A program made the position numbers and the translations under genes. Of a DNA stretch of 64,000 bases, positions 8,935 to 16,280 are shown piece after piece. This stretch comes from PALSA-555 sp963731625. GTDB lineage: Bacteria; Actinomycetota; Acidimicrobiia; IMCC26256; PALSA-555. The DNA lies in assembly GCA_963731625.1 (NCBI GenBank), contig CAVSWH010000001.1, positions 372,001 through 436,000 of the forward strand, in the 5' to 3' direction. Under the pieces are notes generated by a model that was given only the letters and a program-made list of their open reading frames with translations, made no database searches and was not told where the DNA came from. Position 1 is the stretch's first letter. Every line of letters starts with the position of its first letter.

Positions 8935-10179
8935 TCACCGTGGAGCCCGCCGGGCGAGGACGGCATAGTCCTGGGCGCCGTACAGCAGCTCGTTCAGCCG
9001 GTCGAGGACCGGTTCGACCGTCTTGCGCGCCGTCTCAGACTCGTCGCCGGGTTCGAGGCCGTCCGCAGCGGGGTGCAGATAGCGGACCTCGACGGGGTCG
9101 AAGCCACGCGAGCGCACGAGGAACTCCAGCAGCAGCGGGTGCATCGGCCGTTCATGGGTGGGGTCAAGGTAGAAGCTGCTGCTGCCCACCACGAGGTTCC
9201 GAGGGTTCGGCGTCTCGAGGATCAGCAGCCCCCCAGGCGCGAGCACCCGCACGCCCTGGTCCAAGAACGTAAGGAGGGCCTCAAACTCGAGGTGCTCGAC
9301 GAAGTGAAACGCCGAGACGACCGAGAGGCTGGCATCCTCAAGGCGGCGGAGATGCTCGAAGGCGTCGTCGCGCACCACGACGAGGCCCAGCGCACGACAC
9401 CGCTGGACGGCCTCGCGGCTTTGATCCACGCCGTACCCGTCAATCCCCGCCTCACGGAGCAGCGCCAGCCACTCGCCACGCCCGCTGCCCACATCGAGGA
9501 CTCGACCAATGGGCCCGATCGTCTCGAGATCACGCAGATACGGGCGCTGGCGCTCGGTGATCTCGGCGGATGTTCCGCGGAACGCGTCCTCGAGCGCTGC
9601 GTACAGGCGGTCCGCGCCGGATGGGAGCTTCGCCAGACGCTTCCGGCGCGGCGGGGCCGGATAGTCGCGCCGGACCTCGCGGAGGAATAGGTCCACCAGC
9701 GACTGTTGGGCGCGCTGGGCCTGCTCGATCGCGTCGAGTCGAGCCTGCAGGTTCGCCGCCAGCAGCGAGAATGCGTCCACCGATCGCGCCAGCGCCTCCG
9801 CCCCGTCGCCGGACGTCTCCAGCTCTCCCCGCACACCGGCCGCCTCGGCCTGCGCCTCCACCGCGGCGAGCTGGACGTGTTGCAGGTCGGCGCGCAGCAC
9901 CCCGATCTCGTTGCCGAGCCGCGTCTCGGCCGCTCCTCGCCGGATGTCGTGACGCTCCAGCGATGCGGCGACGGCGGCGTCGCGCGCCGCGAGGGCTTCG
10001 ACGACCGCGTGGTTGAACGCGACCTGGCGGTGGATGAACAGTCGGCCCAGCCGCGCCAGGAGGCGCTTGAAGAGCCGGAGGCGCGTCCCCCGTGGAATCG
10101 GCAGCCCGAGGTCGGCGTGCAGAGCGGCGGCCTCACGGGGCGAGGACGCCGGGGCGATCAAGGGAGTCTCGTCATCCAC
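8935..10179 (-). CDS. SAM-dependent methyltransferase with N-terminal coiled coil
   Basis: 414 residues. The first about 180 are predicted helical and coiled-coil rich (repeated Ala/Glu/Leu heptads around residues 60-165). The C-terminal half is a class I methyltransferase: motif I RVLDVGSGRGEWLALL at about residue 228, acidic motif II YGVDQSREAV, motif IV SVVSAFHFVEHLEF, then LAPGGLLILETPNP. This architecture resembles methyltransferases that cap or modify O-antigen-like polysaccharides, where a coiled coil sets geometry. It is the first gene of the minus-strand glycan set with the GT4 enzyme and the frameshifted double methyltransferase. Acceptor and exact reaction cannot be read from sequence. 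Confidence 0.85.
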   Translation of the reverse strand: MDDETPLIAPASSPREAAALHADLGLPIPRGTRLRLFKRLLARLGRLFIHRQVAFNHAVVEALAARDAAVAASLERHDIRRGAAETRLGNEIGVLRADLQHVQLAAVEAQAEAAGVRGELETSGDGAEALARSVDAFSLLAANLQARLDAIEQAQRAQQSLVDLFLREVRRDYPAPPRRKRLAKLPSGADRLYAALEDAFRGTSAEITERQRPYLRDLETIGPIGRVLDVGSGRGEWLALLREAGIDGYGVDQSREAVQRCRALGLVVVRDDAFEHLRRLEDASLSVVSAFHFVEHLEFEALLTFLDQGVRVLAPGGLLILETPNPRNLVVGSSSFYLDPTHERPMHPLLLEFLVRSRGFDPVEVRYLHPAADGLEPGDESETARKTVEPVLDRLNELLYGAQDYAVLARRAPR

Positions 10180-10346
10180 CGACGCTCGCGCTCCGCCTCG
10201 GCACTGAGCGTCCCACCCTATCGGGGCGCTTCGTGCGCCCAGATGGCCCGTCGTGGTGCCACCGCGGGCTCCCCATAAGCGAGAGCATCGCGTCGACCCG
10301 ATCGGGCGTGCCGGGTGGAAGCCGCCCGCCGGTCCTCCGCGGCGTC

Positions 10347-10540
10347 GCGGTCGCTACACGAGCCGTCTCCACCTCATCGGCGTCGACCGCGCCCATCAGC
10401 ACACCGCGCCGCCGTGGTCCTCGTCGCCGACCCGACGGCGAGCTCCCCCGGGCCCTCACCCTCGACCCCACCCGCGACTACCAGCCCCGCCGCCCATAGT
10501 CCACGATGACCAGCGACAAACGTCCTCGATGTCTTGCGAC
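10347..10540 (+). mobile_element. Remnant of the right end of an IS481-family element
   Basis: This segment aligns with the last about 210 bp of the intact IS481 element at 14785-16076. It retains the transposase C-terminal peptide LTLDPTRDYQPRR, the post-stop sequence TAGTCCACGATGACC and the terminal motif CCTCGATGTC-TTGCGAC. It carries an internal deletion of about 21 bp and many substitutions; no left end or catalytic core remains. The rest of the 10180-10699 interval (about 520 bp without a gene) shows nothing else recognisable apart from the promoter region of the following regulator. Confidence 0.8.
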
Positions 10541-10699
10541 CTTCGGCGATCGCGTGCAGGTCTCGATGACCACGCGGGGGACGAGATCGGGGTTCCTTCC
10601 GTCCAGGTCACCAGTTCTGCCATGGGCGTGGCCCGGTCTCGGACGAACTGGTCGACCCGTCTGATGTACTGGCGGCTCGCACCATGGGGGGGTGTCCGG

Positions 10700-13457
10700 A
10701 TGGTCGAGGCGCCGAGCGGAACGGTCACGTTCTTGTTCACCGACCTCGAAGAGTCGACCAGGCTGTGGGAGGAACACCCCGACGCGATGCGCCACACGCT
10801 CGCCCGCCACGACGCGCTGCTGGCGACCGCGGTCGCGGGTCAGGACGGCACGACCGTCAAGACGACGGGCGACGGGCTGCTCGCTGCCTTCAGCACGGCT
10901 GACGCGGCGCTCCTCGCTGCGCTCGACGCCCAGCGGGCGCTGGGCGCGGAGACCTGGCCCGAGACCGGGACCCTCAACGTGCGAATGGGCTTACACACCG
11001 GCACCGCCGAGTGGCGGGGCGGGGACTACTTCGGGCCCACCCTGAACCGGGCGTCGCGGCTCATGGCGGCCGCCCACGGCGGACAGATCGTCTGCTCCCA
11101 GGCGGTCGCAGACCTCGTCGCCGAGGACGTCGCCGCCGGCGTCGAGCTCGTCGACCTCGGCGATCATCGCCTCAAGGACCTGTCGCGACCTGAGCGGGTG
11201 TACCAGGTGTGGTCGCCCGGGCTGCCTCGGGACTTCCCGCCGCTGCGCTCCCTCGACGCCTACCCCGGCAATCTACCGCTCCAGCTCACGTCGTTCGTCG
11301 GCCGCGACGCCGACCTCGACACGGTGACCGAGCTACTCGGCCGCGCGCGGGTCGTGACGCTCGTCGGCCCGGCCGGAGTCGGCAAGACGCGGCTGGCGCT
11401 GCAGGCGGCCGCGGAGTCTGTCGCCGGCTACCGCGACGGCACGTGGTTCGTCGACCTGGCCCCGGTCAGCGATCCGGCGCTGGTCGGGTCGACCGCTTCG
11501 GCGTCGCTCGGTCTCGCCGATCCCCGGCAAGGCAGCGCCGAGGACGGGTTAGTCGGGTGGCTGCGGAACAAGACGACGTTGCTCGTCCTGGACAACTGCG
11601 AGCATCTTGTGGACGCGACCAGCGACCTCGTAGAGCTCCTCGCGCGTCGGTGCCCGACCACCACGCTGCTCGTCACCAGCCGAGAAGCGCTCGGCCTGGC
11701 CGGCGAGGTGACTTACCCCGTCAAGCCGCTCGCCGTTCCGCCCGCGGACGTCGACGCCGACGCGGCCGAGGCCGCGACGTCGCCGGCCGTGGCCCTCTTC
11801 GCCGAGCGGGCCGCCGCGGCGCGGCACGGGTTCGAGCTCGGGCCCGATAACGCCGATGCGGTCGCGGAGCTTTGCCGGCGACTCGACGGCATCCCGCTCG
11901 CCCTCGAGCTCGCGGCGGCGCGGGTCCTGTCGATGAGTCCGGGGGACATCCTGGACCGCCTCGACGCGCGGTTCCGCGTCCTTGGCCAGGGACGCCGTGC
12001 CGGGCTGTCCCGCCACCAGACCCTCCGGGCGGCGGTCGACTGGTCCTACGAGCTGCTCGACCCGACCGATCAGCGGGTCTTCGCTCGGCTCGCCGTGTTC
12101 GCCGGCGGGTTCCGGCTTGACGCGGCCGAGGCGGTGGCGAGCGGCGACGGCGTCGACGAACTCGAGGTCCTCGACGTCGTCGACCGGCTCGTTGCCCGCT
12201 CCATGGTCCTCGCGGACGACGCGGGGCCGTCGACGCGCTACCGGCTCCTCGAGACGCTGCGCGAATACGGCGCCGATCGGCTCGTCGACGCCGCGGAGAT
12301 GGACCGGGTGCGAGCGGCGCACGCTGACCACTACCGGGACCTCGCGGAGACGGCGGCGCCCGAGCTGGTCGGAGCTGACGACGCGGCCTGGTCGGCGCGC
12401 CTCGACGCCGAGCGCGACAACCTGGAGGCCGCGCTCGAGTGGGCTGACGACCGGCATGACGGCGAGATGCTTATCCGTCTGGTGCGGGGGCTCGGGCACC
12501 ACTGGTGGCATGCCAACGACTGGCGGCACGGCTATCGCTGGTTCGAGCGAGCCGCCGAGGTCCACGACACGCTCGCCCCCGCAGAGCGGGCCGACTTCCT
12601 CGCCCAGTACGGGCACGTCGCCACCGGCCTGTCCCAGTGGGACACGGCTCGTGAGGTGCTCCACGCGGCCGTCAGCGCGTCCGCCGAGGTCGGTGAGGCG
12701 CCCCCACCGCTAGCCCTCATCTCGTTGAGCACCACCGCGCTCGAGGGTGGTCAGAGCGACGAGGCAAGGGCATTCGCGCGCCAGGCGTGCGACGCGGGAC
12801 AGGCTCGCGGTGAACAATTCTGGTACGGGTACGGGCTCTCGAGCATCAGCCTCACGATTGCGACCACATCGGCGGACGATGACGCCGTCCCAGCCGCTGA
12901 CGACGCGCTCGTCGTCGCCCGCGAGCTCGGTAACGACTGGCTGCTCGGTATCGCGCTCCTGACCGGTGGCATCGCTCGGCACCGTCGCGATCCGGAGGCG
13001 GCCCTGTCGTTCTTCGACGAGGCCATCGCGGCGGGGCAGCGGACTGACCGGTTCACCGAGGCGCAGTCGCTGTTCTTCCGCGGCATCGCCAATCTACGGC
13101 TGAGCAATGGCGCGGCGGCGGTCGCGGACCTCGAGCGCGGCGCTCGACCTAACGCGTCGGATCGGCGGCCAGTACTACACCGGGACGGTGCTGGGTGCCG
13201 TCGCCGCGGTCCTCGCACGCTTCGGTGACACCGAGACAGCGTTGCGACTGCTCGGGTCCCTTGAGCGGGCTCGCGCGCGCTGGGGCGTTTCGGGCACGGC
13301 CTTGGACCTGCGCGCGCAAGTGCGCCTACGTGAGCGTCTCACCCGTGACGGCGACCCGACAGTCGTCGAGAAGTGCTTAGCCGACGGGCGGAGTTGGCCT
13401 TTCGACGATGCGATGAACCGGGCCGCCGCCGCACTCGGTGCGCTGCACGTGGAGTGA
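10700..13457 (+). pseudogene. Cyclase-domain / NB-ARC-like ATPase / TPR transcriptional regulator, frameshifted near its 3' end
   Basis: Starts at ATG 10700 after a G-rich SD-like run. Domain order: class III adenylate/guanylate cyclase homology domain (residues about 1-165; FLFTDLEESTRLWEEHP, KTTGDGLLAAF, GPTLNRASRL); signalling ATPase (Walker A GPAGVGKTRLA, Walker B TLLVLDNCEHL); winged-helix-like and TPR region to the end. Metal aspartates of the cyclase domain are present, so activity is possible. One extra base near 13136-13141 (inside CGCGGCGC) shifts the frame: the first frame stops at 13228, while the family-like C-terminus (ALDLTRRIGGQYYTGTVLG) continues in another frame to 13457. 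Such proteins couple nucleotide sensing to transcription or signalling; the target is unknown. It may be a real lesion or a sequence error. Confidence 0.75.
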
Positions 13458-13493
13458 CTGCCGGAGATCCGCCCTGAGCAGGGAATCTGTTCT

Positions 13494-13562
13494 TGGAGGC
13501 GGCCGTCGGAATTGAACCGACGTCCAGGATTTGCAGTCCCTGGGCCACTTGGCCAGGTCGCC
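13494..13562 (-). pseudogene. Defective tRNA-Cys(GCA)-like gene
   Basis: The minus strand reads a tRNA-Cys look-alike of 69 nt: acceptor GGCGACC/GGCCGCC with one A-C mismatch, U73 discriminator and encoded CCA, perfect T-arm (GTCGG/CCGAC around TTCAATT) and anticodon loop CTGCAAA (GCA). Compared with the intact copy it lacks about five nucleotides between the D-stem and anticodon stem, leaving a 4-nt D-loop and an anticodon stem that needs a bulge. It is probably non-functional, although expression cannot be excluded. Confidence 0.65.
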
Positions 13563-13645
13563 TGCGCGAGGCCCGCCGGCCCAGCGCTCGAGGTGCCAAC
13601 GCTGGATGCCGACGGCGTGATCTACATCGCGTTCGCGCTGAAGGG

Positions 13646-14194
13646 TCAACGACCTGTCAAGACGGCAACGATCCGTTCGTACCGTGGGTCCGTGTCGCCA
13701 GCGATGCGCCCTACCCACCGAAGCACCTCGGCGACATCGAGCGCGACATCGGCATCGATCATCGCGTCAATGTCAACCCAGTCCTTCGGACGATCGAACA
13801 CAACCTTGCACACGATCAGATGCTCCGGCGCCAGGATAGGAATGGTCGTGTCGGCGAAGGGGACTGTGCGGCGCGCGACGGCCGCAGCCACGTGGAAGGC
13901 GTCATACGCGAAGAACAGGTCGATCGGCGTGTGGTCCCACATGACCCGCGTCTGGCCATCGCGCGCGACCGCCGACACCGCCTCTTCGGTTTCTGCGTCG
14001 ACACCGAGCGCGACGAGTGGCCTGGCCACATCGGCGTAATGGTCAGGGGACACGAACACGTTGACATCGATGTCGATCGTCGCCCGCGGCTCCGCGTAGT
14101 AGGCCAAGGCCAGCGCGCCGCCGAATGCATGCGGAATGCCTGAAAGCGCGCGTTCGAGCGCGACAATTCGCTCCGGAAGCGTCAGAACAGTCAC
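13646..14194 (-). CDS. Nucleotidyltransferase-fold protein (AbiEii/MNT-like), partner of the XRE gene
   Basis: 182 residues. The N-terminal third carries a minimal nucleotidyltransferase-type signature, AFGGALALAYY followed by RATIDIDVNVFV, where the two aspartates occupy the metal-binding strand of the pol-beta-like fold. A C-terminal all-helical region follows a LAPEHLIVCKVVFDR segment typical of AbiEii-like and DUF6036-type proteins. Its start overlaps the stop of the upstream XRE gene by 4 bp (ATGA), the usual antitoxin-first arrangement. By family it could nucleotidylate RNA or protein as a toxin or regulate a partner. Its place in the tRNA-Cys-flanked accessory block between IS elements fits a mobile toxin-antitoxin-like pair, but toxicity is unproven. 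Confidence 0.7.
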   Translation of the reverse strand: MTVLTLPERIVALERALSGIPHAFGGALALAYYAEPRATIDIDVNVFVSPDHYADVARPLVALGVDAETEEAVSAVARDGQTRVMWDHTPIDLFFAYDAFHVAAAVARRTVPFADTTIPILAPEHLIVCKVVFDRPKDWVDIDAMIDADVALDVAEVLRWVGRIAGDTDPRYERIVAVLTGR

Positions 14195-14520
14195 GATGAG
14201 AGCAGTCGCGGCGCCAGCAGTACCCGCCGCCGTGGTCGGGCGGGGATCGCGTCGGCCAGCAGAAGCACGTCAACAAGTCGGCGCGCGTGCTCGTCGACGC
14301 CCCGGGCGCGAGGTGGGCCGCCAGCCGCGACGCCAGCACTGATCTGGAGGCGCTCGCCGGCGGCGTCGATGAGGCGCTCGAGCGTGTGGAAGGTCGGGTC
14401 GCGCCGACCATGCTCATAGGCCGATACGACCGGCTGCGACGTGCCGGCTCGGCGGGCGAGTTCGGCTTGGGTCAGACCTCGGCGCCGGCGGACGCGGTGA
14501 AGCAGCTCCCCCGGGTTCAT
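14191..14520 (-). CDS. XRE-family helix-turn-helix regulator (putative antitoxin)
   Basis: 109 residues with a canonical Cro/C1-type HTH at about residues 5-60 (LHRVRRRRGLTQAELARRAG, SQPVVSAYEHGRRDPTFHTL). The C-terminal about 45 residues are Arg/Ala/Leu rich and of unclear fold. It begins at the ATG preceded by TATACT six bases away, consistent with leaderless transcription, and overlaps the downstream nucleotidyltransferase gene by 4 bp. By analogy with XRE-nucleotidyltransferase pairs it probably represses its own promoter and may neutralise its partner. Direct repeats of CGATA next to the -10 are possible binding sites. Confidence 0.8.
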   Translation of the reverse strand: MNPGELLHRVRRRRGLTQAELARRAGTSQPVVSAYEHGRRDPTFHTLERLIDAAGERLQISAGVAAGGPPRARGVDEHARRLVDVLLLADAIPARPRRRVLLAPRLLSS

Positions 14521-14526
14521 GGGGAG

Positions 14527-14545
14527 AGTATATCGTATCGTCTAT
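14527..14545 (-). promoter_or_regulatory. Leaderless promoter of the XRE-nucleotidyltransferase pair
   Basis: On the minus strand, TATACT (14527-14532) lies six bases before the XRE ATG with no SD between, so transcription should begin at or next to the start codon. The adjacent ACGATACGATA direct repeat is an A/T-rich island in GC-rich DNA and a plausible autoregulatory operator. Confidence 0.5.
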
Positions 14546-14768
14546 AGGCACGACCCACGACCTTCCCCCGCAGCTCCGGGCGCCTCCACCTCGACCATGA
14601 CCGAGATCGGTGCGCGGCACACCGGTCGGTTGGACACTGCGGCCACCGTCAAGCCACGGGCGCGCGCAGCCGCAGCGCGTTGGTGGCGTCGGCAGTGCGC
14701 CAGGTTCTGTCCAGGCCGGTTCGCTAGCCAGCCCAAACCCTGACGAGCGTCGGCTGAGCGGTTCGGTG

Positions 14769-14784
14769 TTGGAGGCGGCGGTGG
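14769..14784. repeat. Left copy of 16-bp target duplication of the IS481 element
   Basis: TTGGAGGCGGCGGTGG is identical to 16077-16092, where it forms the CCA end, discriminator and acceptor 3' strand of tRNA-Cys. The repeat directly abuts the element's TGTG terminus. Confidence 0.85.
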
Positions 14785-16076
14785 TGTGTGAGTTCAGGAG
14801 ATCCTGGAGGTATGTCGCGAGACATCGTGGACACCCGATGAAGGGGTGTGGCGATGGGTCTGGCCGACTATCTGGTCCGGGCGGTCCTGGAGGAAGGCGG
14901 CAGCGTCAGGGACGTCGCCGCCGCTCATGGGGTCTCGAAGAGCTGGCTCTATGAGCTCTTGGCCCGCTACCGACGAGACGGTGACCCGGGGCTGATCCCC
15001 CGAGAAGACTACGGGGTGATCCCTCACTCGAGGCGGCCCCGGTCCTCACCGACCCAGGTGCCCGTCGAACTCGAGGAGCGCATCGTGGAGCTGCGAAAGA
15101 CGCTGCTCGAAGCGGGGCTCGACTCTGGACCCCAGACCCTGCACTTTCACCTCTGTGCAGAAGTCGCCCACCCGCCCTCGGTGTCGTCGATCTGGCGGAT
15201 CTTGTCGCGACGCGGGTTCGTGACTCCCCAGCCTCACAAGCGGCCCCGCAGCGCCTGGGTCCGCTTCGAAGCCCAACTCCCCAACGAATGCTGGCAAGGC
15301 GACGCGACGCACTGGTCACTTGGCGACGGCACCGGCGTGGAGATCCTCAACCTGATCGACGATCACTCACGCCTGCTCGTCGCCTCGACGGCGTTCACGA
15401 CCATCAAAGTGACCGACGTCGTGGCCACCTTCTACGAGGCCGCGGCCCGACACGGCCTCCCCGCCAGCCTCCTCACCGACAACGGTGCCATCTTCACCAA
15501 CGCCCCACGCCGCGGCCGCAGCGCCCTCGAAACCGAACTCGACCGGCTCGGCATCACCCACAAGCACTCGCGGCCCTACCACCCCCAGACCTGCGGGAAG
15601 ATCGAACGGTTCCACCAGACCCTCAAACGCTGGCTCACCCGCCAACCCGCCGCTGAGACCTTGACGGAGCTCAACCGCGACCTCGAACGCTTCGTCGACA
15701 TCTACAACACCCAACGCCCGCATCGAGCCGTCGGCCGGCGCACCCCCACCGACGCGTTCAACGCCCGCATCAAAGCCGCACCCACCAACCCCAACCTCAA
15801 GATCCCCCACCACTACCGCGTCCGCCACGACAAAATCGACAGCACCGGCTGCATCACGCTCCGCTACAAAAGCCGCCTCCACCACATCGGCGTCGGCCGC
15901 GCCCACAAACACGCCCGAGTCCTGGTCCTCGTCGCCGACCTCGACGTGCGAATCCTCGCCCCCGACGGCGAGCTCCTGCGGGCCCTCACCCTCGATCCCA
16001 CCCGCGACTACCAGCCCCGCCGCCGATAGTCCACGATGACCCGCGACAAGCGTCCTCGATGTCTCGCGACATCACA
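14785..16076 (+). mobile_element. IS481-family insertion sequence, complete, inserted at the tRNA-Cys 3' end
   Basis: 1292 bp beginning TGTG and ending CACA. When both ends are read inward, a conserved core lies at the same distance from each terminus: TGTCGCGAGACATCGTGGAC starts 28 bp in from the left (14813), and TGTCGCGGGTCATCGTGGAC starts 28 bp in from the right (complement of 16029-16048). The right end has a second copy of this motif at offset 5 (complement of 16057-16071). This in-register match fixes the ends and agrees with the flanking 16-bp direct repeats. It encodes one DDE transposase. A decayed relative of its right end is at 10347-10540, so the family has been active here more than once. 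Confidence 0.9.
14854..16029 (+). CDS. IS481-family DDE transposase
   Basis: 391 residues from ATG 14854, chosen because AAGGGG lies 8 bp upstream; a GTG two codons earlier is possible. An N-terminal HTH (residues about 18-50, SVRDVAAAHGVSKSWLYELL) is followed by a rve/RNase H-like core with the catalytic triad: D in CWQGDATHW, D in SLLTDNGAIF and E in GKIERFHQTLKRWL. The C-terminal DNA-binding extension ends TLDPTRDYQPRRR, a segment also preserved in the relic at 10347. The protein binds the element ends and catalyses cut-and-paste or copy-type transposition. The frame is intact, so the element could still be mobile. Confidence 0.95.
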   Translation: MGLADYLVRAVLEEGGSVRDVAAAHGVSKSWLYELLARYRRDGDPGLIPREDYGVIPHSRRPRSSPTQVPVELEERIVELRKTLLEAGLDSGPQTLHFHLCAEVAHPPSVSSIWRILSRRGFVTPQPHKRPRSAWVRFEAQLPNECWQGDATHWSLGDGTGVEILNLIDDHSRLLVASTAFTTIKVTDVVATFYEAAARHGLPASLLTDNGAIFTNAPRRGRSALETELDRLGITHKHSRPYHPQTCGKIERFHQTLKRWLTRQPAAETLTELNRDLERFVDIYNTQRPHRAVGRRTPTDAFNARIKAAPTNPNLKIPHHYRVRHDKIDSTGCITLRYKSRLHHIGVGRAHKHARVLVLVADLDVRILAPDGELLRALTLDPTRDYQPRRR

Positions 16077-16092
16077 TTGGAGGCGGCGGTGG
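16077..16092. repeat. Right copy of 16-bp target duplication (within tRNA-Cys)
   Basis: Identical to 14769-14784. On the minus strand it supplies the CCA tail, U73, the 3' acceptor strand and the first T-stem bases of tRNA-Cys, so the duplication regenerated an intact tRNA after insertion. Confidence 0.85.
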
Positions 16093-16152
16093 GAATTGAA
16101 CCCACGTCCAGGGTTTTGCAGACCCTTGCCTGAGCCACTCGGCTACGCCGCC
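16078..16152 (-). tRNA. tRNA-Cys (anticodon GCA)
   Basis: A complete cloverleaf on the minus strand: acceptor GGCGGCG/CGCCGCC (7 of 7 pairs), D-stem GCC/GGC, anticodon stem AGGGT/ACCCT around loop CTGCAAA (anticodon GCA), T-stem GTGGG/CCCAC around TTCAATT, discriminator U73 (a cysteine identity base) and an encoded CCA. It lies two bases from the IS481 right end, with its 3' portion duplicated at 14769-14784. Two defective relatives (13494-13562 and 4511-4555) lie on the same strand. A TAGCCT -10-like sequence is about 31 bp upstream, but no convincing -35 is visible. Confidence 0.97.
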
Positions 16153-16267
16153 GGGCGCTGCTCGGTGCGGCAGCGGGGAAGAGAGGCTAGCGCCGGCGTT
16201 GCGAGGCGCCGGCGTGGTTGCACCCGTGGCGGGCCCGCACGGCGAGAGGCCCGTATTCGGGCGCCGT

Positions 16268-16273
16268 TACGAT
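16268..16273 (+). promoter_or_regulatory. -10 box for a leaderless catabolic operon start
   Basis: TACGAT lies seven bases before the GTG at 16281 with no SD in between, arguing for transcription starting at the start codon. A GC-rich repeat (GCGCCGGCG at 16190-16198 and 16206-16214) lies upstream, between this promoter and the divergent tRNA-Cys. Confidence 0.5.
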
Positions 16274-16280
16274 CGGTGGC

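Noticed and set aside
10253..10699. Upstream in-frame extension of the cyclase/ATPase regulator
   Set aside because: It passes through the IS481 relic and encodes low-complexity Arg/Pro sequence; the ATG at 10700 directly precedes the family start.
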